64,000 nucleotides of DNA from Candidatus Fermentithermobacillaceae bacterium. Its GTDB lineage: Bacteria; Bacillota; Sulfobacillia; Fermentithermobacillales; Fermentithermobacillaceae. Location of the stretch: assembly GCA_012840345.1 (NCBI GenBank), contig DULO01000066.1, forward strand, positions 21,571-85,570, in the 5' to 3' direction. Below the pieces are notes generated by a model. The model ran no database searches. It saw nothing but the letters and a program-made list of their open reading frames with translations, and had not been told where the DNA came from. Below, piece after piece: positions 56,332 through 64,000 of the stretch; the stretch's first letter is position 1; each line of letters starts with the position of its first letter. The translations under genes and the position numbers were made by a program.

Positions 56332-58086
56332 ATGATGGCTAACGCGCGTGAGAAAGCCAAAATCAAAGGTTTGATGCTTGGCGCGGCCATGGGAGACTGC
56401 GTGCACGTGGCAGGCGTACTGAATTTTCTTAGGCTCGCGTCCGCGGAAGGCTTTAGAACCGAGTTCCTCGGCGCGGCCAAATCCCCCGAGGAGATCGCCG
56501 CGGCAGCGCGAGAACGCAAGGCTGACTACGTGGCCGTAGGCTATCGTTTAGACCCTAAGGCGGCGGAGAATCTATTTGCCAGGCTTCGCGCGTCCCTTAA
56601 ATCCCAGAACGTCTCTCCCAAGTTGCTGTTTGGCGGTACCCCTCCGGTCGCCGATGCCGCCTCACGCAGCGGTATGTTCGAACGGGTCTTCTCGGGGAAA
56701 GAAGACGTGGATGAGGTTATCGCCTACTTGAAAGGAGGACGCCCGGAGGGTAAAGCGGTACGCTACCCTGACAACCTGGTAGACCGGATCTTGGAGAAAA
56801 CCCCTTATCCGATCCTCCGGCACCATTTCGGATTGCCTTCCGTGGCGGCCACCGTGGACGGTATCAGGCAGATCGCTTTGGCCCAAGTCTTGGACGTTAT
56901 TTCCCTCGGACCTGACCAGAACTTCCAGGAGAGTTTCTTCAGACCGGAAAACATGGACAGGGATCAAGACGGCGCGGGCGGAGTGCCTATACGCTCGGCT
57001 TCCGACCTCCAGAGCCTCTATGCCGCGAGCAGGTGCGGGAACTACCCGTTGATGAGGTGCTACAGCGGGACTCAGGACGTCATCCGCATGGCCGAACTTC
57101 TGCGGGACACCATTCACAACGCGTGGGGAGCCATTCCGCTGTTTTGGTATAACGTGCTGGACGGCAGAGGGCCAAGGGAAGTAGAGCAATCGATCGCCGA
57201 ATCCCTCATGGCCATACGGTGGCATGCGGAGCAGGGGATTCCTGTGGAAGTCAACGAGTCTCACCACTGGAGCTTGAGGGACGCGCCCGACGTGGTCGCG
57301 GTGGCGGCGGCTTACTTGGCCGCGTACAACGCGAAGAAGGCCGGCGTCAGGGACTACGTGTCCCAGTACATGCTGAATACACCGCCTGGGACGTCCGCGT
57401 CTATGGATCTTGGCAAGATGCTGGCAAAGGATGAACTCATAGGCAGCCTTGTTGACGATAACTTCCGGGTCTGGCGGCAAGTCAGGGCGGGTCTCTCCAG
57501 CTTCCCGACTGACCTGGGTTTGGCCAAGGGACAATTGGCTACTTCCACCCTGGTCGGGATGAACCTGCGGCCCCATATCGTCCACGTTGTGGGCTTCTGC
57601 GAAGGGGACCATATAGCCAACCCTGAGGACGTCATCGAAAGCTGCAGGATCGCCCGGGGAGTTATCCGAAACTGCCTGGACGGCATGCCGGACATGACCA
57701 GAGATCCAAAGGTGCAGGCCAGAAAACGCGAGCTGATAAGGGACGCCAAGGTTTTGTTGGCAGGACTCGCGGAAATAGCCGGTATGCTGAACAAGGACGG
57801 GCTGCCGGGTGACGTGAACGCGACCGAAGGCGCGCCCGCGCAGTACGACCCGTACACCGATCCTCATGTGCTCGCGGCAGCCGTGAAGTGCGGCCTGTTC
57901 GACGCTCCCCACCTGGCGGGCAACCCCGCGGCGTGCGGCCAAGTCGAGACCGCCATAGTCGGAGGAGCTTGCTTGGCTGTCGACCCGGTCTCTAAGAAAC
58001 CTATCCCTGAGACGGTTAGGGTGGAGATGGCCCTGGATAAGTTCAGAAGGATGGTAGACAAGATGACCGGCAAGATGACCGCATAA
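56332..58086 (+). CDS. Cobalamin-binding-domain protein with C-terminal mutase-like barrel (uncertain substrate)
   Basis: N-terminus GLMLGAAMGDCVHVAGVLNFLRLASAEGFRTEFLGAAKSPEEIAAAARERKADYVAVGYR resembles a B12-binding domain. The remainder resembles a glutamate-mutase-like TIM barrel. Confidence 0.65.
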   Translation: MMANAREKAKIKGLMLGAAMGDCVHVAGVLNFLRLASAEGFRTEFLGAAKSPEEIAAAARERKADYVAVGYRLDPKAAENLFARLRASLKSQNVSPKLLFGGTPPVADAASRSGMFERVFSGKEDVDEVIAYLKGGRPEGKAVRYPDNLVDRILEKTPYPILRHHFGLPSVAATVDGIRQIALAQVLDVISLGPDQNFQESFFRPENMDRDQDGAGGVPIRSASDLQSLYAASRCGNYPLMRCYSGTQDVIRMAELLRDTIHNAWGAIPLFWYNVLDGRGPREVEQSIAESLMAIRWHAEQGIPVEVNESHHWSLRDAPDVVAVAAAYLAAYNAKKAGVRDYVSQYMLNTPPGTSASMDLGKMLAKDELIGSLVDDNFRVWRQVRAGLSSFPTDLGLAKGQLATSTLVGMNLRPHIVHVVGFCEGDHIANPEDVIESCRIARGVIRNCLDGMPDMTRDPKVQARKRELIRDAKVLLAGLAEIAGMLNKDGLPGDVNATEGAPAQYDPYTDPHVLAAAVKCGLFDAPHLAGNPAACGQVETAIVGGACLAVDPVSKKPIPETVRVEMALDKFRRMVDKMTGKMTA

Positions 58087-58107
58087 CACTTGTCAATCGC
58101 CCGGATG

Positions 58108-58164
58108 GGCGCCGTGACCTGCGAAGCATGTCGCAAGACTAACCGGCACGCAGGTCACGGCGCC
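58108..58164. other. Long hairpin downstream of the cobalamin-binding protein gene
   Basis: GGCGCCGTGACCTGC (58108-58122) and GCAGGTCACGGCGCC (58150-58164), perfect 15-bp inverted repeat, 27-nt loop. Confidence 0.8.
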
Positions 58165-58286
58165 GACCAATTGTTTCCATTGACTTCCATCCATTCCTCA
58201 CGGTAGAATCCTGTGGCTCGATTTGACCCCAGTTGAGATGACCCTCCAATGAACGAACTCTGTTGGCAGGCAAGCGAGGGGATACC

Positions 58287-59558
58287 GTGTCCTTGATTCT
58301 ACGCGAGTACAGGCGCGTCTATAGCGGACTCAATGGGAACGTCAGGCTGATGCTCCTCTATTACTCTCTCATCGCCCTGGGAAGCGGGATTTCCGGCGTG
58401 CTCCTCAATCTATACCTTCTGAAAGCCGGTTTGGATGAGGCGTTCTTAGGCACGCTTACCTCAGTTCAGTACACGGTCATGGCTTTGGCGGTCCTGCCCA
58501 TGGGGCTCGCGGCCGACCGGGTCAGAAAGCACTTGCTGGTAAAGGCCGGCTTTTGGATTCTGAATGCCGGCATGACGGGGGTATTGCTTACCACGGACCC
58601 CAGAGCCTTGATAGTCGCGTACTGCCTACAAGGACTCGGTTGGGCGATCGCTGCCGCGTCCGAGTATCCTTACCTCAGCGAGAATACCCAAGCGTCCGAA
58701 AGGACCCATGTTTTCTCCATGGTAGCGGTACTCTACGCGATAATGCCCTCAATAGGCACACTGACCGGCGGCTATCTGCCCGCGATAGCAGGCGGTATCT
58801 TGGGTGTGCAAGGCGACTCATCGCCGGCGTTCCGAGGCGCATTGTCTATCGGTGTGCTGGCATCGTGGCTCGCGGGGCTGGGTGTCGTGAGGCTTACGGA
58901 TAGTCCCAAGGATGAAGCCGGGCACAACGGTCCTCACGTGTTGTCACTAAAAGTATCAAGACCTGCGGTTGTGCTTGGTTTGGCCATGAACGCGGGGTTC
59001 GTAGGCCTAGGAGCGGCCATGTTTGTCCCATACATGAACGTGATCCTAGACTCCAAGTTCGCGCTGGAGACCCATGTGATCGGGTGGATTATGACGGCGC
59101 AGAACATGGTGTTGGCTCTCGGCACCTTGGTTGTCCCCAGACTCTCGGAGAGAAAGGGCCCGGCCATGACTGTAGTCCTGCTTCAGGGGCTCAGCGTTCC
59201 GGCGCTTCTGATCATGGCCTTTACCTCAAGGCTCCTGCTCTTTGTGGCGGCCTTTATATGGAGAGGCTGTCTTATGAACATGGCCGTACCGTTACTCGAC
59301 ACCTTTTCCATGGGAGTTGTGCGAAGCGAGGAAAGAGGCGTGGTAAACGCGACTTTGGGCTTGGCCAGAAACATCACTTGGGCCATAGGAGGCAAAGTGG
59401 GCGGCAACCTTCTGCGAGACAAGATGTTCGCGAGCCCCATGCTGTTAGCTTCGGCGTGCTACGCGGTGGGCATTTTGGCACTGTTTGTCATGAGAAACTG
59501 GACGCTAACCCGTACCGGCGAAGCGAGAATCGAAGAGGGGCGACACGATCCCGGCTAA
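58287..59558 (+). CDS. MFS transporter
   Basis: 12-TM pattern; LPMGLAADRVRKHLLVKAGF. GTG 58287 with GAGGGG upstream; ORF extends to 58263. Confidence 0.88.
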   Translation: MSLILREYRRVYSGLNGNVRLMLLYYSLIALGSGISGVLLNLYLLKAGLDEAFLGTLTSVQYTVMALAVLPMGLAADRVRKHLLVKAGFWILNAGMTGVLLTTDPRALIVAYCLQGLGWAIAAASEYPYLSENTQASERTHVFSMVAVLYAIMPSIGTLTGGYLPAIAGGILGVQGDSSPAFRGALSIGVLASWLAGLGVVRLTDSPKDEAGHNGPHVLSLKVSRPAVVLGLAMNAGFVGLGAAMFVPYMNVILDSKFALETHVIGWIMTAQNMVLALGTLVVPRLSERKGPAMTVVLLQGLSVPALLIMAFTSRLLLFVAAFIWRGCLMNMAVPLLDTFSMGVVRSEERGVVNATLGLARNITWAIGGKVGGNLLRDKMFASPMLLASACYAVGILALFVMRNWTLTRTGEARIEEGRHDPG

Positions 59559-59568
59559 CCCGCTATGG

Positions 59569-59979
59569 CTACGGCTGGCGGATTCTCAGTTCCGCGTTCG
59601 GGCGAAAGATGCCCACGATCCGCCGCCTGTACTTGGTGACCAACTCAAGGGCGCTGGGACGGTCCTTTAGCACGTGCAGCATTCTCCACTCGTCCACCAT
59701 CACGCCCAGGTGTGTGTATCCGCCGGGGAGATTCATCAGCACTATGTCGTCGGCTTGGGGGATCTCCACCTCGGTACCTATTTTCCGTAAGGCTTCCAAG
59801 GCCCTCGCCGGATAATCCTCCTGCTTATCTTCCAGCATTGGGAGGCCGTCGGAGTCAGGTATGTCGTACCCCCTGGACCTCAAGTACAGCCAAATGAGTC
59901 CGAGGCAGTCTACTCCAGTGTGGTCGCGACCTCGGAACTTGAAAGGGATCCCTAGGAACTGGTGATAGGACACGTTCAA
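59569..59979 (-). CDS. NlpC/P60-family (C40) protein, no signal peptide
   Basis: KFRGRDHTGVDCLGLIWLYLRSRG (Cys) and GGYTHLGVMVDEWRMLHVL (His). Confidence 0.85.
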   Translation of the reverse strand: MNVSYHQFLGIPFKFRGRDHTGVDCLGLIWLYLRSRGYDIPDSDGLPMLEDKQEDYPARALEALRKIGTEVEIPQADDIVLMNLPGGYTHLGVMVDEWRMLHVLKDRPSALELVTKYRRRIVGIFRPNAELRIRQP

Positions 59980-60343
59980 GGCCTCCTTAATGCGGCGTTA
60001 TCTTGGCGCGCTCACAAGGGTAAAACATGAGGGCCATAGGGTTCGCCAGGTCCGCTTAGGATGTCTGATTTCCCGCGCGTCCGGTTTCAGCTTGCACGTC
60101 ATTGTATGTGGGGAGGTTCCTCTTGGTAACATAATTGGGAAGCAAGGTATTGAGAAGGAATCGGGTACGGGGAAGAGGAGCAGGTGTGAGGACAGATTAC
60201 GGCGGCGAGAAGGAATCAGGGATCGGTCAGGAAGCAGGGTATCGTTGCAGGATGCAGAGATCGTGCAGGATGCAGGGTGACGATGACGAATAGGCAAAAG
60301 GTAGGCAGGAGATGGACATCCCTACTGACAGAGGTGCGTCGCC

Positions 60344-61726
60344 ATGTTTAGACCCAGAGACGAATATGCCGAACCCTACAGGATCAAGATGGTGGAGCCT
60401 ATCAGGCAAACGACCCGGGAGGAAAGGGAAGCCCTCATCAGTCAGGCGGGGTACAACCTGTTCTCTTTGCCTTCCGAAGCCGTCTACATTGATTTACTCA
60501 CAGATAGCGGAACCTCCGCCATGTCCGACGCCCAATGGGCCGCGCTCATGAGGGGCGACGAGGCTTACGCGGGGAGCCGCAGCTATTTCCATCTCAAAGA
60601 AAGCATCAAGGACATCATGGGTTTCGATTACGTGATCCCCACTCACCAGGGGCGCGGGGCCGAGCACGTCTTGATGGCGGCTATGGTCAAGCAGGGAGAC
60701 CGTGTGCTGGGCAACATGCACTTTGACACAACTGAAGGGCACATACTGTTGAGGGGCGCGGAGCCGGTTAATTGCCTCCGGGATGTGGGGTACAGGGTCT
60801 CCGAGGACGTGCCGTTCAAGGGCGACTTCGACCTGGAGAAACTCAGGCGTGAAATCGAAAAGGACCCCCGGACTGTGCCTTTTGTGCTGATCACGGTCAC
60901 GTGCAATAACAACGGCGGCCAACCGGTTTCAATGAAGAATATAAAGGCGGTAAGCCGGATCGCCAAAGAGTACGGCATCCCGGTGTTTTTCGACGCGGCC
61001 CGTTTCGCCGAGAACTGTTACTTCATCAAGCACCTTGAGGAGGGTTACGCGGACAAGAGCATTCGGGAGATTGCCAGGGAGATGTTCTCCTACGGCGACG
61101 GATGCACCATGAGCGCCAAGAAAGACGCCCTTGTCAACATAGGCGGGTTCTTGGCTACCAACAACGAGTCGATTTACCGCAAGGCCATCGAGTGGCAGAT
61201 TCCCTTTGAGGGGTTTGTGACCTACGGCGGGTTGGCTGGCAGAGACATGGAAGCGATGGCAGTCGGGCTCCAAAGCGTGCTGGACGAACTCTACCTAGAG
61301 GACCGCATAGGACAGGTGCGCTATCTGGGCGAGCTGCTCATCGAAGCCGGCATTCCCATCGTCCGGCCTACCGGAGGGCATGGAGTCTACCTAGACGCCG
61401 AAGCCATGCTTCCTCATCTTCGCCGTGACCATTTTCCCGCCCAGTGCTTGGCCGTGGAGCTTTATATCGAGGGCGGAATAAGAGGGGTTGAGCTGGGCGG
61501 CTGCGCTTTCGGACGCGAAGACCCGGTGACCGGGGAAGCCATCTGGCCCGAGTTGGAGCTGGTCAGGCTGGCCGTTCCTAGACGCGTGTACACAGACCGG
61601 CATATGAAGATGGTCGCTTCGGCTCTAGCCCGGGTGAAGGAAAGGGCTCACGAGATAAGAGGGCTAAAGCTGACCTACCAAGCGCCGGTCTTGCGCCACT
61701 TTACCGCTAAGTTCGCGAGAGAATAA
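60344..61726 (+). CDS. Tryptophanase / tyrosine phenol-lyase family (beta-eliminating lyase)
   Basis: YIDLLTDSGTSAMSDAQWAALMRGDEAYAGSRSYFHLKESIKDIMGFDYVIPTHQGRGAEHVL, SYGDGCTMSAKKDALVNIGGFL, VLRHFTAKF. FDAARFAENCYFIK is closer to TnaA. Confidence 0.93.
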   Translation: MFRPRDEYAEPYRIKMVEPIRQTTREEREALISQAGYNLFSLPSEAVYIDLLTDSGTSAMSDAQWAALMRGDEAYAGSRSYFHLKESIKDIMGFDYVIPTHQGRGAEHVLMAAMVKQGDRVLGNMHFDTTEGHILLRGAEPVNCLRDVGYRVSEDVPFKGDFDLEKLRREIEKDPRTVPFVLITVTCNNNGGQPVSMKNIKAVSRIAKEYGIPVFFDAARFAENCYFIKHLEEGYADKSIREIAREMFSYGDGCTMSAKKDALVNIGGFLATNNESIYRKAIEWQIPFEGFVTYGGLAGRDMEAMAVGLQSVLDELYLEDRIGQVRYLGELLIEAGIPIVRPTGGHGVYLDAEAMLPHLRRDHFPAQCLAVELYIEGGIRGVELGGCAFGREDPVTGEAIWPELELVRLAVPRRVYTDRHMKMVASALARVKERAHEIRGLKLTYQAPVLRHFTAKFARE

Positions 61727-61729
61727 AGC

Positions 61730-62218
61730 TCAGTGTTTCCGACCGGCCGCGTTTTTCAGGACCGGTCCGAGGTAAGCCCCAATGAGGACGCCTGAGCCGG
61801 TCTGGGCTATGTTGCCGAGGATCTCTCCTGGAACGGCGGCCGGGGAATACAGTTTAGCGGTACCGGCGGCGTAACCCAAGACTATCCACACGGCCGCGGC
61901 GATCATGGCCAGAGTTTGGGATTTCCGCCCGCGTCCGTTCCCCGCGAATCCCACAATCACGCCCGCGCCTCCTTTGATGAAGAACGTCCAAGGGGCCCAC
62001 ACCGCGTATCCTGAGAGGACGTCAGCGAGAGCCGAGCCGACCGCGGCCGAAAGACCTCCCAGCTCGGGACCCAAGGCCAAAGAAGCGGCGAAAATGACGC
62101 CGTCACCCAGATGGACGTAGCCGGTGGGAGTTGGGATCTTGAGAAACATGGTCGCCACCATGATTATCGAGGCGATGACAGCGGAAAGCGTCAGGCGCTT
62201 GAGCCCGCCATTTGTCAT
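61730..62218 (-). CDS. ECF transporter S component (predicted riboflavin/flavin-related)
   Basis: VHLGDGVIFAASLALGPELGGLSAAVGSALADVLSGYAVWAPWTFFIKGGAGVIVGF; directly downstream of an FMN riboswitch. Confidence 0.87.
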   Translation of the reverse strand: MTNGGLKRLTLSAVIASIIMVATMFLKIPTPTGYVHLGDGVIFAASLALGPELGGLSAAVGSALADVLSGYAVWAPWTFFIKGGAGVIVGFAGNGRGRKSQTLAMIAAAVWIVLGYAAGTAKLYSPAAVPGEILGNIAQTGSGVLIGAYLGPVLKNAAGRKH

Positions 62219-62234
62219 ATGCGGTTCACCTCAT

Positions 62235-62360
62235 TCTTCTCCCAATCGGACTGTTGCCGTCGGCGCCGGGATCTCACCGGACTCAATCGCTGGGGCTGTC
62301 GGGCTCGCAGTCACATCCTGCATTACCGCCGGTCGGGAATTCCACCCTGCCCCGAAGACT
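62235..62360 (-). promoter_or_regulatory. FMN (RFN element) riboswitch
   Basis: Minus strand: GTCTTCGGGGCAGGGTGGAATTCCCGACCGGCGGTAATGCAGGATGTGACTGCGAGCCC...GCGATTGAGTCCGGTGAGATCCCGGCGCCGACGGCAACAGTCCGATTGGGAGAAGA. Preceded by TATAAT at 62375-62370. Confidence 0.95.
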
Positions 62361-62507
62361 GTCCAGAACATTATATCACTGCGGTGAGGCGCATAAGAGC
62401 GCCGAAATGCTAGAATACCGGCGTAAGAGATTCTTCCTGAAACAGGTTTGCCCTAAGGCGGCACGGGCCATGGCATTGATTGTGAGCGCTCCGTACAAAG
62501 TGAGGTC

Positions 62508-63437
62508 TTGCATGTGGGCTACATAGACGCGGAATCGGTACGAAAGACGGTCAGGGATCTATGCATTCAGGCGTGCACCGTCTTGCCTGACGATGTCCTA
62601 TCGGCCTTGCGCCGGAGCAGGGATGCGGAAGGGAAGAGCCTTGCGGGCGACATCATGGACATGCTCCTGGAAAACGCCGAGATAGCTGCCGGCGAAAAAG
62701 TGCCCATCTGTCAAGATACGGGTCTCGTCCACGTGTTCTTGGACTTGGGCCGGGACGTGACCATGAAGGGGGACCTGTTTCAAGCGGTTGTCGAAGGGGT
62801 CGCCCTGGGGTATACCGAAGGCTACCTGCGAAAATCCGTGGTGGACGATCCCCTCTTCGACCGCGTTAACACCAAAGACAACTCCCCGCCCGTGATCCAC
62901 TTGGAACTTGTGCCCGGGTCTGACCTCACTATCACAGTGATGCCCAAAGGTACAGGCAGCGAGAACATGAGCCGTCTCGCTATGTTGACTCCCGCTGCGG
63001 GGCCTGAAGGCGTGAAGCGTTTCGTGTTGGATACGGTGAAGAACGCCGGGGCCAACGCTTGCCCTCCTATGATCGTCGGCGTCGGGGTTGGGGGGATGAT
63101 GGATAAGGCGGCGTATCTTGCCAAAAGGGCGTTGCTCAGGAGAATCGGGGAAAGAAACCCTGACGACAGGGTGGCCGCCTTGGAGGCCGAGCTTCTTCGG
63201 GAGATAAACGAGCTGGGGATAGGTCCGGCAGGGCTAGGCGGCAGTACCACCGCTTTGTGGGTTGCTATCGAGACGTATCCTACCCACATAGGCGCCCTCC
63301 CGGTCGCGGTGAACCTCCAGTGTCACGCGGCCAGGCGGGCCACGGCGGTTTTGCGCCCTGAGTCGGTTTCTTGTGAATGGGACCTACCGAAACGAGATGC
63401 GCTGAACGGGAAGGGCGGTGGCAAAGATGAGCGCTGA
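62508..63437 (+). CDS. Class I fumarate hydratase alpha subunit / tartrate dehydratase alpha family
   Basis: AAGEKVPICQDTGLVHVFLDLG, TKDNSPPVIHLELVPGSDLTITVMPKGTGSENMSRLAMLTPAAG, GLGGSTTALWVAIETYPTHIGALPVAVNLQCHAARRA. Confidence 0.94.
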   Translation: MHVGYIDAESVRKTVRDLCIQACTVLPDDVLSALRRSRDAEGKSLAGDIMDMLLENAEIAAGEKVPICQDTGLVHVFLDLGRDVTMKGDLFQAVVEGVALGYTEGYLRKSVVDDPLFDRVNTKDNSPPVIHLELVPGSDLTITVMPKGTGSENMSRLAMLTPAAGPEGVKRFVLDTVKNAGANACPPMIVGVGVGGMMDKAAYLAKRALLRRIGERNPDDRVAALEAELLREINELGIGPAGLGGSTTALWVAIETYPTHIGALPVAVNLQCHAARRATAVLRPESVSCEWDLPKRDALNGKGGGKDER

Positions 63438-64000
63438 TTCCCGCGCCATAGCTCCGGAGCATCGTCTAGGCGCTCATCCGCATGCCGCGTTTGCTCAGTC
63501 CTCTTCGTGGGCGGGAGCCAAAGAAATCAGGATGCCCTTTGATGACGAGACTCTGAAGGCTGTCGCGGAGCTTAGGGCAGGGGACAAAGCCTTGCTCTAC
63601 GGAACCATGTACACCGCCCGCGACGCCGCCCACAAGCGGATCGTAAACGCGCTATCGGAAGGCAAGCCTCTGCCCTTTGAGGTGGCGGGACAAGTGATCT
63701 ACTATGCCGGCCCTTGTCCGGCTCCGCCTGGCAAAGCCATAGGGTCCCTCGGCCCGACGACAAGCGGCAGGATGGACCCGTACGCTCCCATTCTTATGGA
63801 TGCCGGCCTTAAGGGGATGGTCGGGAAAGGCGAGAGGAGCCAAGAAGTGAAGGACGCGATCGTAAAGCACGGTGCCGTGTACTTTGTGGCGGTGGGCGGC
63901 GCGGGAGCGCTGTTGAGCCGGGCGGTAACAGAAGCTACGGTTGTGGCCTACCCGGAGTTGGGACCCGAGGCAGTGTACAGGCTGCAAGTCTCGGGGTTCC
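63427..64000 (+). CDS. Class I fumarate hydratase beta subunit family, 3'-truncated by window edge
   Basis: Open frame from ATG 63427: ...LRAGDKALLYGTMYTARDAAHKRIVNALSEGKPLPFEVAGQVIYYAGPCPAPPGKAIGSLGPTTSGRMDPYAPILMDAGLKGMVGKGER.... Confidence 0.94.
   Translation, partial: MSADSRAIAPEHRLGAHPHAAFAQSSSWAGAKEIRMPFDDETLKAVAELRAGDKALLYGTMYTARDAAHKRIVNALSEGKPLPFEVAGQVIYYAGPCPAPPGKAIGSLGPTTSGRMDPYAPILMDAGLKGMVGKGERSQEVKDAIVKHGAVYFVAVGGAGALLSRAVTEATVVAYPELGPEAVYRLQVSGF

Noticed and set aside
56662-58089. 475-aa minus-strand ORF opposite the cobalamin-binding protein gene
   Set aside because: Antisense shadow ORF with His/Arg/Val-biased composition and no domain; the sense frame is coherent and operonic.

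Overview
This 64 kb window looks like a gene-dense chromosomal segment from a fairly GC-rich, probably Bacillota/Clostridia-type bacterium. The lineage is inferred from gene content only. I see no rRNA, tRNA, CRISPR array, intact transposon or prophage. The gene order is: a purine operon (purC partial, purS, purQ, purL); a CAP-domain protein; an ABC exporter; a peptidase/amidohydrolase block; a peptidoglycan-recycling cluster (anmK, nagZ, a murQ-serine hydrolase fusion, a BadF-type kinase, namZ); ccdA/thioredoxin; mscS/sfsA; an S9 peptidase; a HelD-like helicase; an orphan DNA methyltransferase; a chemoreceptor; a B12-binding radical SAM gene divergent from a YtpB/DUF2600-type terpene synthase; nfeD/SPFH; fabK; a ydaO-type (c-di-AMP) riboswitch ahead of an ATP-grasp ligase / opine dehydrogenase / cobalamin-binding protein operon; a tryptophanase-like lyase; and a class I fumarase. 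Two FMN riboswitches precede two different ECF S-component genes. The strongest unexplained signals are: (1) a 94-bp-period palindromic repeat family, present as two oppositely oriented tandem arrays in one intergenic region (38.57-39.25 kb) plus a dispersed copy at 13.1 kb; (2) the c-di-AMP riboswitch operon with unusual enzyme content; (3) the MurQ-serine hydrolase fusion in a recycling cluster whose proteins lack signal peptides; and (4) two gene remnants, a collapsed metG and an M20 carbamoylase. All assignments come from reading the sequence and recalling family motifs; no searches were run.
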